This document shows, one piece after another, positions 24,778 to 34,984 of a DNA stretch of 55,174 nucleotides. The stretch's first letter is position 1; the number at the start of each line of letters is the position of its first letter. The stretch covers positions 198,594 through 253,767 of the forward strand of contig NW_003141308.1 in the NCBI RefSeq assembly GCF_000003605.2, given 5' to 3'. This DNA comes from Saccoglossus kowalevskii (taxonomy: Eukaryota; Hemichordata; Enteropneusta; Harrimaniidae). Below the pieces are notes generated by a model. The model was given only the letters and a program-made list of their open reading frames with translations. It did no database searches and had not been told where the DNA came from. The translations under genes and the position numbers were made by a program.

Positions 24778-26212
24778 GATTTCCAAGTTTCGGTGACAAC
24801 TATTATAAACACGTCTTCAATATACCGGGAGGCGAGAGTGTATGTGTCTATTTCGCGTAGCATGGGATTATGCAAATTAACATTTTTCGCGCTGCTCGGC
24901 GAAACCATTTTTCTAAAGGGAAAGTGAACCGTCAATACTAAAATTACACGTGATTGACTTTTACCAAATAAAATAAAATAAAAGAAAACACATTCTAATC
25001 TATTTATCAATAAGTTTTAACATAAATGTACTACAAAATAGTCATGGAAAATTGAGCTCATTGCAATAGCTTTGAGGTAACAACCCCCTCAAACATGAAG
25101 ATGAATCATGCAAATGACAAACTTTCTATGAATGAATGCGAGCGTATGTAAAGGTACTGTCAGATTAATAATACTTTGGCGACATACATTGTAAAAAATG
25201 CAAATTACGTACACGTTCCTGGAAATAGTGTATCACCTAAGGTTCCTTCTGTAATTATGCCTACCAATTCGCTCTTTTTCTAAGTGAAACTGTTTAAATA
25301 AATGTCTTAATTTTCGAGATTGCCTGTGAAGTTGGTATCTCAATCCCCGAACAACACGCTGCTTCTCAAACATTGACACGTCCTTCAACCAGAAAAACGG
25401 ATCTGTTTTTGGTAACTACGCAACGGCTGTTGTTTTACAGGACAAATCTCAAATAAAGAATAAAATAAAGTTTGAGTAAATTCTTAGTTCCAAGTTGAGA
25501 TTTCCATATGAGACATAGGTACAAGTAATGGCTTTGCAAATTTCTAATTGTCGGGCGCCGGAAGTTGTTGAACATGAATAATCATTAGTCCTCTTATGTT
25601 TCGACTTTATATAGATCAATGATAGCTGGAATTCCGTGTTCGTCTTGAACTTGAAGTTGTGTGGCTTTTGTCTGAAATATGTCAGACTTATTTTTCTGGA
25701 TTGTTCTTGTTTTTTTCTGATATGCCAAAAAATAATATTATATCATCGTTCTCATATTCACCATGCCCAACAAAATCATCTTTTACGTTGGCTGCGGTAT
25801 CAATTCGCACATAAATATAATGTTACCTTATTACGTCATGCGCCTAATTAAAGATTTATTTAATGATTTATTAAGAACAACTGGGAATCTGAAATGTTAA
25901 TGTGTTTATATGAGGATTTCATGTTGTGTGATATTTATAAATAACATTAGTCGGTTACGGTTGCAATTTGAATATTCGGGACTGATGACACATCCTTACT
26001 CCTATACCAATTTTAAAACTGTAATCAACTTAATTTTTTTATATACACGGAATTAGTCTTGAAGTACCAAAGATTGTAAAGTTTACGCCTCACTGACAAT
26101 TTTATCGGTTATCACGATGGAATGATAAACCTCAGTTATTCTCCAAACTGAATCCAAATCACTAGCAACAAATAAAAAAAAATCAAACAGATTAATATTT
26201 CATTTAAATTTA
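24778..26212. promoter_or_regulatory. upstream flank of the SLC6 start codon
   Basis: The 5' UTR and promoter are expected here or beyond an unseen upstream intron. I see no convincing TATA box, initiator or CpG island that fixes the transcription start. No other gene is recognised. Confidence 0.25.
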
Positions 26213-26420
26213 CTCTCGGTGCAACAAAGGCATTCCCCTCATTTTTATAAATATTTATAAATTTCAGTTGAGTGAAATCAGTAATTCAGTGACGTACGAC
26301 GTCATTTAAAAACGTTCCATTATTATTCAATTTCCCAATAGAAACCTCTTGTTTCAGTTTGAATTGGGAAATTTATAAATATTCATAAAGATGAAGTGAA
26401 TGCCCTTGTTGCGCTGATAG
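26213..26420. mobile_element. MITE family C, copy 2 (TA target, upstream of SLC6)
   Basis: Runs from CTCTCGGTGCAACAAAGGC to GCCCTTGTTGCGCTGATAG between TA dinucleotides; 208 bp. It shares termini and internal blocks (AATAGAAAC..CTTGT.TCAGTTT) with copy 1. Tc1/mariner-type non-autonomous element. Confidence 0.8.
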
Positions 26421-28034
26421 TAATTTTATTAATTATCAAATAAGAAAAATAATAAAACCATTATACGATGACCATATTCAACTTACGAGAGTTAAAATAT
26501 ATTTTCACACTTAGCGACGGAAACCTCGATTTGTTTTGTAGATGCTATTGAATGTTCGTGAAAATAAATGTTATAAATGTTATTTCAAAGTTATCACTAG
26601 TAACGACCCCTTCATTGGTGGCTACAGGGATAACAGATTTAGTCAATTTTATTTGTGCTATTCTCGAAGTTTTCTTTGATTTTCGCTGGAAATTGAAGAG
26701 AAAAAAAGAAAAGAAAATGTAAATCTTATTAAACATCCCACAACTTTTTGCAGTGGTTCGAAATTCCTGAAAACAATATTCCGACTTAAAACCTCATTTA
26801 TCTTTTTAAATAGCTTTCGACACATTAGGTTTCGATATAGGACAAGTTTTCTTTTTCTCTATTTTGAATTGATTTTGAGACTGAAAACAGTTTCGAACTG
26901 AAATTTAAATCAGCAATGTGGCACCAACCCGGAAAGAAAGTGAAAGTACCCATCACAGTTTAACAAGGAACTAAATGCGAATACAGGAAGAAGATCTGGA
27001 ATGTTTGCCAGATGTGCGATGATGCTTCTTATGGAATTCTCGTTCCGGCCTTGGCATACTTTAGATTGCGGGGGAAGATTCTACGCTCACCTTATTAACC
27101 CAAGTAGTCCTGGCCATGTGATGGAAAATTCCTGCGACCTAGTACGCAAGCCCTGGCACACGGCCAATTATTTAGATATTTTAAGGTCAGTTATGTTTAT
27201 GTACGTAGACCGCGCCAATTACTCATGGTGAATAATGTAAAACATGTCTTTATAGCTAGCATGTTATTTTAGCTAATCTGTAAGTCGCTAATTCAAGATG
27301 TAGCTAATTTAAAAGAACGTGTATTTTCACTATGAATTTTTTTTTTCGAGTTCTCAGGTTATTCCTGTGGACTCGATGAAGTGTTTGACACATCGATGTT
27401 AGTAAATCCAATATCACCGGGATGAAAACAGCAGCGGCAGACGGTTTATGGCTTTGTTCAATTAAATTACTGATATTGACTGTCTTTCTTTGCACTTGAT
27501 CGCCTGGGGTGGTTCCAATGACGACGTGAGTGGGAGTCGGCGTGCCGCGTGGGAGCACACACCCCGTCTCCCATACCATGTACCAGTTATGCCTCAAAAA
27601 TGGCGGTTTCATTCATTCACAAACTGTTACCACGTGTGAACACATGTTGTAAACACGGGATTAAAAAAAAAAGTGTACTAGTATACAAATGTACTCCCGG
27701 CGTCGTTAACGAAAGCGTATAATCAACCATAGTCCCGCCGTACCCGGCGTGGGTGTGATGTAAACTAATAAATTACGCAAACCACAATCACGCCGAATGA
27801 TTTTTCCTATATTCCAGCATCATCACCATAATAAGCACAGGAAGATAATAGAATGACGTACACGAAAATGGTGACGTCACTACGTGAATTCAGCTAGTTC
27901 ATGGCGTCCAATGCGAGAGCAAAGTTTTTTTCCGGCAGCGTCCGAGCCGTCCAAGCATACATGGTTACTCCCGGAAACTACAACTGGGGAATATGGAAAT
28001 GAATACGTACTATTTTATTCTAACTAAACTATAA

Positions 28035-28300
28035 CTGAACATTTCAGTGTTTAGCGGACCATACTCATAAACAAACCAATGTCAGAAAAAAAAAAAAACA
28101 AACATTGGGCGGTGGTCGTCACGTCGTGTCCTGTTCTATATGAGACTCATAGCGACGTATACAACGCGTGTAAAATACATTGTTTATTTACATGAAATTC
28201 GAACACGCACTGCATGAAACCCTGTGCCCTTTCAAATAATGCCAAGAAAGACACAGAAATACTTGTTTTATATGTTAAGAGTCAGCCATTCGAACTCTTG
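28035..28300 (+). repeat. duplicated segment, copy carrying a MITE
   Basis: Starts AACATTTCAGTGTTTAGCGG and ends around ACAGAAATACTTGTTTTATA. The same sequence occurs at 29185-29290 without the central roughly 130 bp, so the pair looks like a filled and an empty insertion site. Confidence 0.75.
28095..28231. mobile_element. short MITE of the TTAAAGGGC family
   Basis: Begins GGGCGGTGGTCGTCACG and ends GTGCCCTTTCAA, i.e. inverted TTRAAGGGC-type termini. Its first 80 bases match the start of the window in reverse complement. It interrupts a segment that is uninterrupted at 29185-29290. Confidence 0.65.
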
Positions 28301-29184
28301 CAAGTAAAAAAATAAACAAATGAATCCGTTTTGGTCCACGTGTATACATTTGTTCTCGTTTATATGCATCTTTGAATAGAATATTTTATTTGACTCGAAA
28401 TAATGTAAGAAATCACATAACTTATGGCCAAAAACCAACATAGTAACGCACAAATACAACAAATACAACAATAATAAAAATTAAAATTATAAAGATGTTT
28501 AACAATTAGCATAAATTTCTAAGATTTTATGTAAATACATTGTTGACTCCCAGACAAACTATCTTTTGAACTCAACTTAGGCAAACTTTGAAATTCTTTG
28601 TGCATTGAGATTGCTTTCATGAATTAGCACCTAGCAGATTCCATCTCTGGGTTCCTGCAATCTAAGAAAGCATGCATCTCATTGTCAACAGCTAGATCAT
28701 CACATGACGATAGCATGCATAACCTTTCCTCTGGGCGGTAAATTAAAGTAGGGCAGTATAACCCATCTTTCAATAATGTAAACTACAACAACCACCCGAC
28801 GCTATCACTGCTTCATTCATTGCGTCCACTTTCTTGGTCGGGTTTCATGTCCTCACATTGAACTCTGTGTGTTTTGTACAAAATGTTCGGTCAATAGTGC
28901 AGGCAGAAGCGACGGACGTGGAAGATTACATGCTAAAAACTTCGCTTCTCGTACCTTTCATCGTCCGCCCGCACGGCGTTGTCCTGTTCGGACATTCCTC
29001 CCTCTACAACTTGATAGTGGAGAGCTTCGCCAGAACATCCACTTTGAAAATTCAAGATGGTACCTTTGAATATCCTTCGCACTTTTGAAAAAAAAAATGT
29101 TATAAATGTTTCTGTAATGTGAGTTCAAACTGAAGTGGGTCAGCGACAATCATTTATATATGCTAGGAAAGAAAGTACTAATAC

Positions 29185-29320
29185 TCAACATTTCAGTGTT
29201 CAACGGACCATACTCATGTGCACACCAATGTGAGAAAAAGAACATTGAAAGGGTACCAAGAAAGCCACAGAAATACTTGTTTTGTACGTTACTAGTTTAT
29301 TGGGCTAGGAGCAACTCATT
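29185..29320 (+). repeat. duplicated segment, copy without the MITE
   Basis: AACATTTCAGTGTTCAACGG through ACAGAAATACTTGTTTTGTA, colinear with 28035-28300 but lacking the insertion. Confidence 0.75.
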
Positions 29321-29512
29321 TGAAATCAGGGGGTTGGCTGAAAGAGGGTGACCAGTCCAACTTGAACTTTTTCGCGGTGCTTAATATGTACATTTATTTT
29401 ATTTTTCTTGTGCTAACAAAATTTCCACACAACACCTTGAAAGCATTTTTGTTCTGCCGGTGTAATTTTTTTCCAGCCACCCCAATGATTTCAAATGGTC
29501 GACCCCTTATAG

Positions 29513-29677
29513 TTAAAGCGGGAGGGTCGTCACTTGCGCACGCGCGGGAATTGAGTCCCAATCGATGATAACAACACACGCTAAAAACGCAAAGGCTCAT
29601 AGGTAGACGCTTGTTTGTAAACAAAGATACGCTATGGTCATCTGACGCATGCGTAGGTGACGACACCCCCGCTTTAA
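29513..29677 (-). mobile_element. MITE family A, copy 3 (best preserved)
   Basis: Starts TTAAAGCGGGAGGGTCGTCA and ends with its inverted match (GTGACGACACCCCCGCTTTAA region), giving terminal inverted repeats of about 30 bp flanked by TTAA. The core reads AAAACGCAAAGGCTCATAG on the plus strand, so it is reversed relative to the copies in the SLC6 introns. Confidence 0.85.
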
Positions 29678-29901
29678 TTAATTCAAAATATAACTTTATA
29701 CCATGACACACAAACGTCTGTGAGGATGACGACGTCACTTTGGGAATTCTGCTGGTACCCGGCATCCATTCACGGTTGTCCTCGTAGCGCCCATGATTTC
29801 AACTCACATGCAACTAAATACGTACTATTTTATTTCTAATTCCACCATACTAGAAATAACAAAGAAACAAACAGGGTTTTTCGAGCAGATTAGCCTCTCG
29901 C

Positions 29902-30212
29902 TTAAAGGGCGTTGGTCGTCGTGCCGCGCATGTGCTTCATTTGTGTTGATAAACTTTGATTTTCCAGCAATCGTATGCGTTCTTTTAATGAAATCACGAG
30001 TACGAGTTTTAACCTGGGCGCGACTTCCACTAATTACCGCCGGTGACTTTTTTGATATCTTCCAATCATCTTAAAAATACCCAATTAAAGTTTGGCGCCG
30101 TCTAAGTGTGTACTAGTTGGTCTGCCAACGCGCAACAGTCAAAGTCGCCATCTTTGTTTATATGAGACCCATATCTCGGGCATGCGTGGCGCGACGACCA
30201 CGTACCTTTAAA
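29902..30212. mobile_element. MITE, TTAAAGGGC family, 311 bp
   Basis: Left end TTAAAGGGCGTTGGTCGTCG and right end, inverted, TTAAAGGTACGTGGTCGTCG, with TTAA at both borders. The inner region TTTATATGAGACCCATATC is shared in diverged form with the 28.1-kb copy. No transposase. Confidence 0.75.
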
Positions 30213-30299
30213 ACATTAACACACAAGAAACACTATCCCAGCGAACGCAGTATAAAAGTATGAAATACTAATTGAAATCAAAAAGTACATTTTTAACAT

Positions 30300-33200
30300 A
30301 ATGGGTGTTGATGACAATGCGTATTTTTAAGCATGTTTTAAACAGTTTGGTTGTCATTACAAATTGAGGTTGTTTTTCAAAGTTGGACGGCAGGGCCCAT
30401 CGCGTGATTGTCAGAGGCGACGACACGGCATTTTGCATGGGGAGGGTGAGATCTGCTCACCAACCTTGATACGAAAGCGCGACCTTCTTAAAAATTTGAG
30501 ATCTAGACCCGCTGAAACGCCATTTCCCGCATTTTGAGGGACAAATTTTGCTGACACAAAGGGTTTCATCTTGATTTTGGAGTGGCGACGCTCCCCAACA
30601 TTTTTTTCGAGAGGGCGATCGCTCCCTCAGTTTTCAGCTATTTAATATAAACAAAAATAATATATATGTTTATGATTCTGAGGTGTCAGATTGGAAAAAA
30701 AATAGTACGATGAGCAAGAAATATACATTACTAGAAAAGTCACAAAAATACTTTTGTAATTTATGTTTTCTTAATAGAGAACTGAAATAACCGTGACGCG
30801 TTCAATAATGTTTATCAATGCAATACTACAAGACTTAAAGTCTGTCAGAAGTTTCAGGAAATATGTAATTATCTTGTGCATTATTTTTTTTTAAATTGTT
30901 TACATTATAAGTATAGACGTTAATGACGTGGCGATAGAGTTTATCAACCGGAAATATATTGTTATATCATATAAACAATATATTATGTATCTTATATACT
31001 TATATATAGTTTTCAAATTAAAAAAAAACGTATTAGTACTTTCGAATATTCCTCATCTTGTCATATCTATATAGTGTAAATAAACTCAGATTAAATTAAA
31101 CCTTCCCGATTCGTTATTATTTGTTTTATCTCGAGTATTCCAGATCATTGCTGACATATCAGGACTATATTATCATAATATTTTGAATTCTTGACAACAC
31201 TACTATTTTTAGTAGTTTATAATTGCACCATGTGGTGTGGGACTCGTTAACTGTTTTATTATAGTCTATCGTACAATAGGAATTGTATACCGTATAAACG
31301 TACTACCTATTTTTATATGCATTCGCTTTATTGCCATGGGAATCTCCCACAACTATGTCAGAGGTCACGACTATGTCAGTAAATATCGCTGTCACGTTTT
31401 ACTGTGTCGGATCTCATCAAACAAAACAATACAATGGAATTGCCACGTGTGCACGCAGTATATAACCCCAAACAACTTAGGTACCAATAGTGCCGGAGAG
31501 CAAGTCAATGCAAAGCTATTTACAAGACTGTACCTGATTGGCTGGCAAACCCCTATACCCAATAGTCAGACCAATCAGAGAGCCGCTTGTTTGTCGTCAG
31601 GTGTTTTACGAAGTGTCAAATTCGGCCTTCAAGTTGTATACTACTTATGATGCTTCGACTCCGAAAACTGCCCTTAATTCGAACATGTAATATTCATGAG
31701 TTATTTAAATAGGTAGTCGTGCATGAATAACAGTTATTTTCCTTTTATTAATCATTCATATTTTATTATCATTTACAAGATAATAAAACCTCATCATAAA
31801 ATGACACTCGTGTGGGGGTATTTTTTTATGTGTAAATTCACTAATCATATGCATAATTACATATTTAAATGTGTCGTTGAATATTCATGTTATGCAATTT
31901 CTTTTAATATATGTAGGGGTCTGAGTCACCGGGTTACAAGTGATATCATATACCCATAATGCACCATGAATGTAGATTGGTAACAGTGTGTGTGTCTATT
32001 TATAGCCAGATAAACGTCAAGTGTAAGTGACGAACTTGACGCACTTTACCAGAAAGAATGGGCATTCACGTCCTTTCGAGATCTCGTGTGTTTTAGTTTT
32101 AAACTGCGTTGCGTCCGACTGATGCAAGGTACCGGAATAACTGAACTGCAGTCACACACGACCGTAGTTTGTATGGAGTGAATCATTCGGTGGAGAAATC
32201 AAAAATTTTAAAAATATGTTTAAGGTCTATAAAGTAATGTATACATGCGTCCATTCTACTCATGGAAGTAAAAGACTTTTACCTCCGTGATTATACTGTA
32301 CTTTATTAACTTTAAGGAAGCCATACACTAATGTATTGTTGTTTTCCCATATTGCTCTTTTTTTGCGATCAAAATACCGCCGTAACCCACAAGTAGTTTT
32401 TATTCGGTTCGCCACAATATAACCTGAATAGGGGCATATTGTTTCCAGGCGATTTTAATTTCCCACTGACAGGAATTATTGATGAATCTTCCTGATCCGG
32501 TTACTTAATGCCTTATATTATTATTCCAAATTGGCATGTGAGAATTAAACCTCCTACACTGTGCTCACCGAGTTGTAATGATCGTGAGCACGCCTATATG
32601 CCGTTCTCTCATCACTATATTAATCAATTTTTACAAAAGAAAAAAATCATGCGAATGGGAAGCAACAAATCATACTTTGCCCGTCATTTAATATTAAATC
32701 GCAACGACGTATTACTAAGAAAAATATTACATTTTATTTATTAGTTATATTTATTGAATCTCAGCAATGACGTTGATTTGACAATAATCAGTCAAATTTA
32801 ATTAACAACAGTTCCTACAAAGAGAAGTTAATATCTTATAAAAATGATAATTTACACAAACAATGTGTTGCCAAGCAACCACAAGACAATCTACACCTAC
32901 TATTTATTCCGTCTTTTGAATTTCAGACATGCACTATACTAATCACCTAAAATATATGACATTGACGTAATTGTGGTGGTTAGATTAAACAAACACATGA
33001 CCCCCCCCCCTGTGTGATTTACGTTGCTGACCAATTTACACCATGATGGTTCATTTCCACGACCTCCGCGAATAGAGGATTTTCCGTACAATTGCGAGAT
33101 CTCGCGAGACGCATGAAAGACGCGCGTCGAACGTCTGCCGCAAAAATCGAACGATTTGATTTTGAACTAGAATTTCTTTATTTCGTAGCTTACATTGACC

Positions 33201-33600
33201 GGCCGATCTTCGACAGAGGAATATTGCTTCCGAATACCCTTACTTAATCGAAATTGCCTATCATCAAATGTGGACAGCACATTATTAAGCATGGAAATAT
33301 CCCCGAAAATACTTTCGCGTTTGTCGAATCCCACGCGATGTTTGACGCGACTACGACGCTATGACCTTTGTTTGTCCTGTTTTTACGTTCGATTTCACGC
33401 ATAACGCGTGATTCTCGCAGTGAACGGAAAATCGTCTATTCACACGATCATTCTATCGTGGTTATGGTGGCGAAAGGACGACGTACATCAACATATAAAA
33501 ACCTTTTATAAAGCATTTATATTTTAATGATAATTATAGTAATAATACCTACTTTTATTGCTATGGCATTGAGGAGGTCCGTTAAGGAGGTTCGTGATTT
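30300..33600. other. no gene recognised
   Basis: A GC-richer block at about 30380-30640 (GGCGACGACACGGC..., GGAGTGGCGACGCTCCCC) looks like an old repeat. The rest is AT-rich with short ORFs and a C10 run at 33001. A CpG-rich patch at 33060-33460 precedes the transposase fragment and may be part of the same element. Confidence 0.4.
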
Positions 33601-33719
33601 TTCGAGAAACTAGAATCCGAAAATGTTATTAAAAATGCTTTCTTGCACTGGTTTATATGGTGAAATTATTTCTTTCCATCTCGAAATGTTGTCATATTTT
33701 AAACTATTTTAAGGTAGCG

Positions 33720-33840
33720 NNNNNNNNNNNNNNNNNNNNNNNNNNNNNNNNNNNNNNNNNNNNNNNNNNNNNNNNNNNNNNNNNNNNNNNNNNNNNNNNN
33801 NNNNNNNNNNNNNNNNNNNNNNNNNNNNNNNNNNNNNNNN
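33720..33840. other. assembly gap, 121 N
   Basis: A run of N immediately upstream of the Mutator-like fragment, so its N-terminus is not visible. Confidence 0.98.
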
Positions 33841-33842
33841 AC

Positions 33843-34289
33843 GATGAGGTTGAATTATCCGCCTCCACCCGAAAAATATTTAATTACGCTACTGATGACG
33901 ACACCGATACATCCGACGACGACGAGGAAGCGAGTACGGGAAATCTGTTGCTCATCGATATCAGGCACATAAATAAGGCCAGCAGTACCGTTTCTGTGTG
34001 CAGCGGATGCAACGAGGGGAACATGCGTCTTGTCGAAGACACAACTTCTCGACACGGCTGGGGCAGCAATTTGTTCTTTCAATGTTCTAGCTGCAGCCGT
34101 CTGTCAGAAACTTTCCCAAGTTCCCCAAAAAACGGCCACATTTTCAACGTTAATCGACAGTCTGTCATTGCCGCCAGAGGGATAGGAAAGGGACGTCGTG
34201 CGCTGAGAAAATTCAGCAGTTACACGGGTTTGCCGTCTCCGATTTCTGGAACATGTTACAAAAAGCATGATTACTGCTATTTATCGTAA
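33843..34289 (+). pseudogene. N-terminal fragment of a Mutator-like transposase domain protein
   Basis: Open from the gap edge to TAA at 34287-34289, about 148 residues. An acidic linker (DDDTDTSDDDEE) leads to GNLLLIDIRHIN, then a zinc-ribbon pair (CSGC ... CSSC, about 25 residues apart) around the LVEDTTSRHGWGSNLFFQC segment, then VNRQSVIAARGIGKGRRALRKF and LPSP. This order (GNR-IID-, zinc ribbon, FEVN-R-VYAMR-IGKG, KFC---N-P-P) is what I know from the start of Mutator-like transposase proteins common in invertebrate and fish genomes. The catalytic D-D-E region is absent; the ORF stops right after the domain start. It could be a truncated element or a domesticated short protein with further exons. 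Family likely, activity not supported. Confidence 0.75.
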
Positions 34290-34649
34290 ATTTAAGAATA
34301 ATAATCATAATTATAATCATTATTTTAACGTAACCGAATTTGTAAAGCACTTCTATTTATACTTCAAGTGTATCACGTGTACGTGACGTCAAAGTATTGG
34401 TCTCCGGCTCAAGTTATGGTAAAAACGTTCGTATTCTTGCTTTATGTATACATGAGACATTATAATATAGTAATATAAATACGGTCTTGAAAATGATATG
34501 AGTATGATCGCTACTAATCTCGTGTAACAAAAAAGAAATACTATACATAATAATGACCACTACAGTTCAACTGTAATCAAGGAAAAAAAAGATTTTATAC
34601 GCACAATACTTCTGACTATTGGTCGAAACTTGACCAGTATATTCACCTT

Positions 34650-34984
34650 TCAGATTACTGATTATCTATAATTAGCGAAACGAACCATTTACTGATTAAA
34701 ATCCCACCCGTCGACAAACGTTCCATGTCGTTAAGACACGGTGCGTATTTACTGGTCATGTTTTGTCCACAGTTGTGAATATTTTACGTATAGGACTCTT
34801 GTTTCGCTGATTACAGATTTCCGTTTATCTGTAATTAGAGAAACGAACCATTTATTGATTAATAATCAGATCCTTTTTGACAAATATTTTATGTCGTTAT
34901 ATACACTACTGAAATATACTGATTAAGTTTTGTCCGATAGTTGTAAATATTGTACGTGTAGGGTCTTTGTTTTGCTGATTACAG
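34650..34984. repeat. two-copy diverged tandem duplication, about 165 bp units
   Basis: Copy 1 (about 34655-34816) and copy 2 (about 34817-34984) both run from a TTATCTRTAATTAG block through GAAACGAACCATTTA, TTTTGTCC, ATTTTACGT/ATTGTACGT and end in GCTGATTACAG. Confidence 0.75.

Noticed and set aside
26755-26770. GGTTCGAAATTCC as a tRNA/SINE B-box
   Set aside because: No A-box at the right distance and no cloverleaf can be drawn.
27304-27612. 102-codon minus-strand ORF upstream of SLC6, with a true ATG
   Set aside because: No recognisable domain and no supporting splice or poly(A) signals; could be chance. It would deserve another look if transcripts cover it.
29394-29765. 123-codon minus-strand ORF
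   Set aside because: Most of it is the MITE family A copy at 29513-29677; a matching short frame appears over the 8.5-kb and 12.3-kb copies because the sequence is shared, with no transposase features.
31237-31650. 137-codon plus-strand ORF
   Set aside because: Amino-acid mix typical of random AT-rich DNA; no domain.
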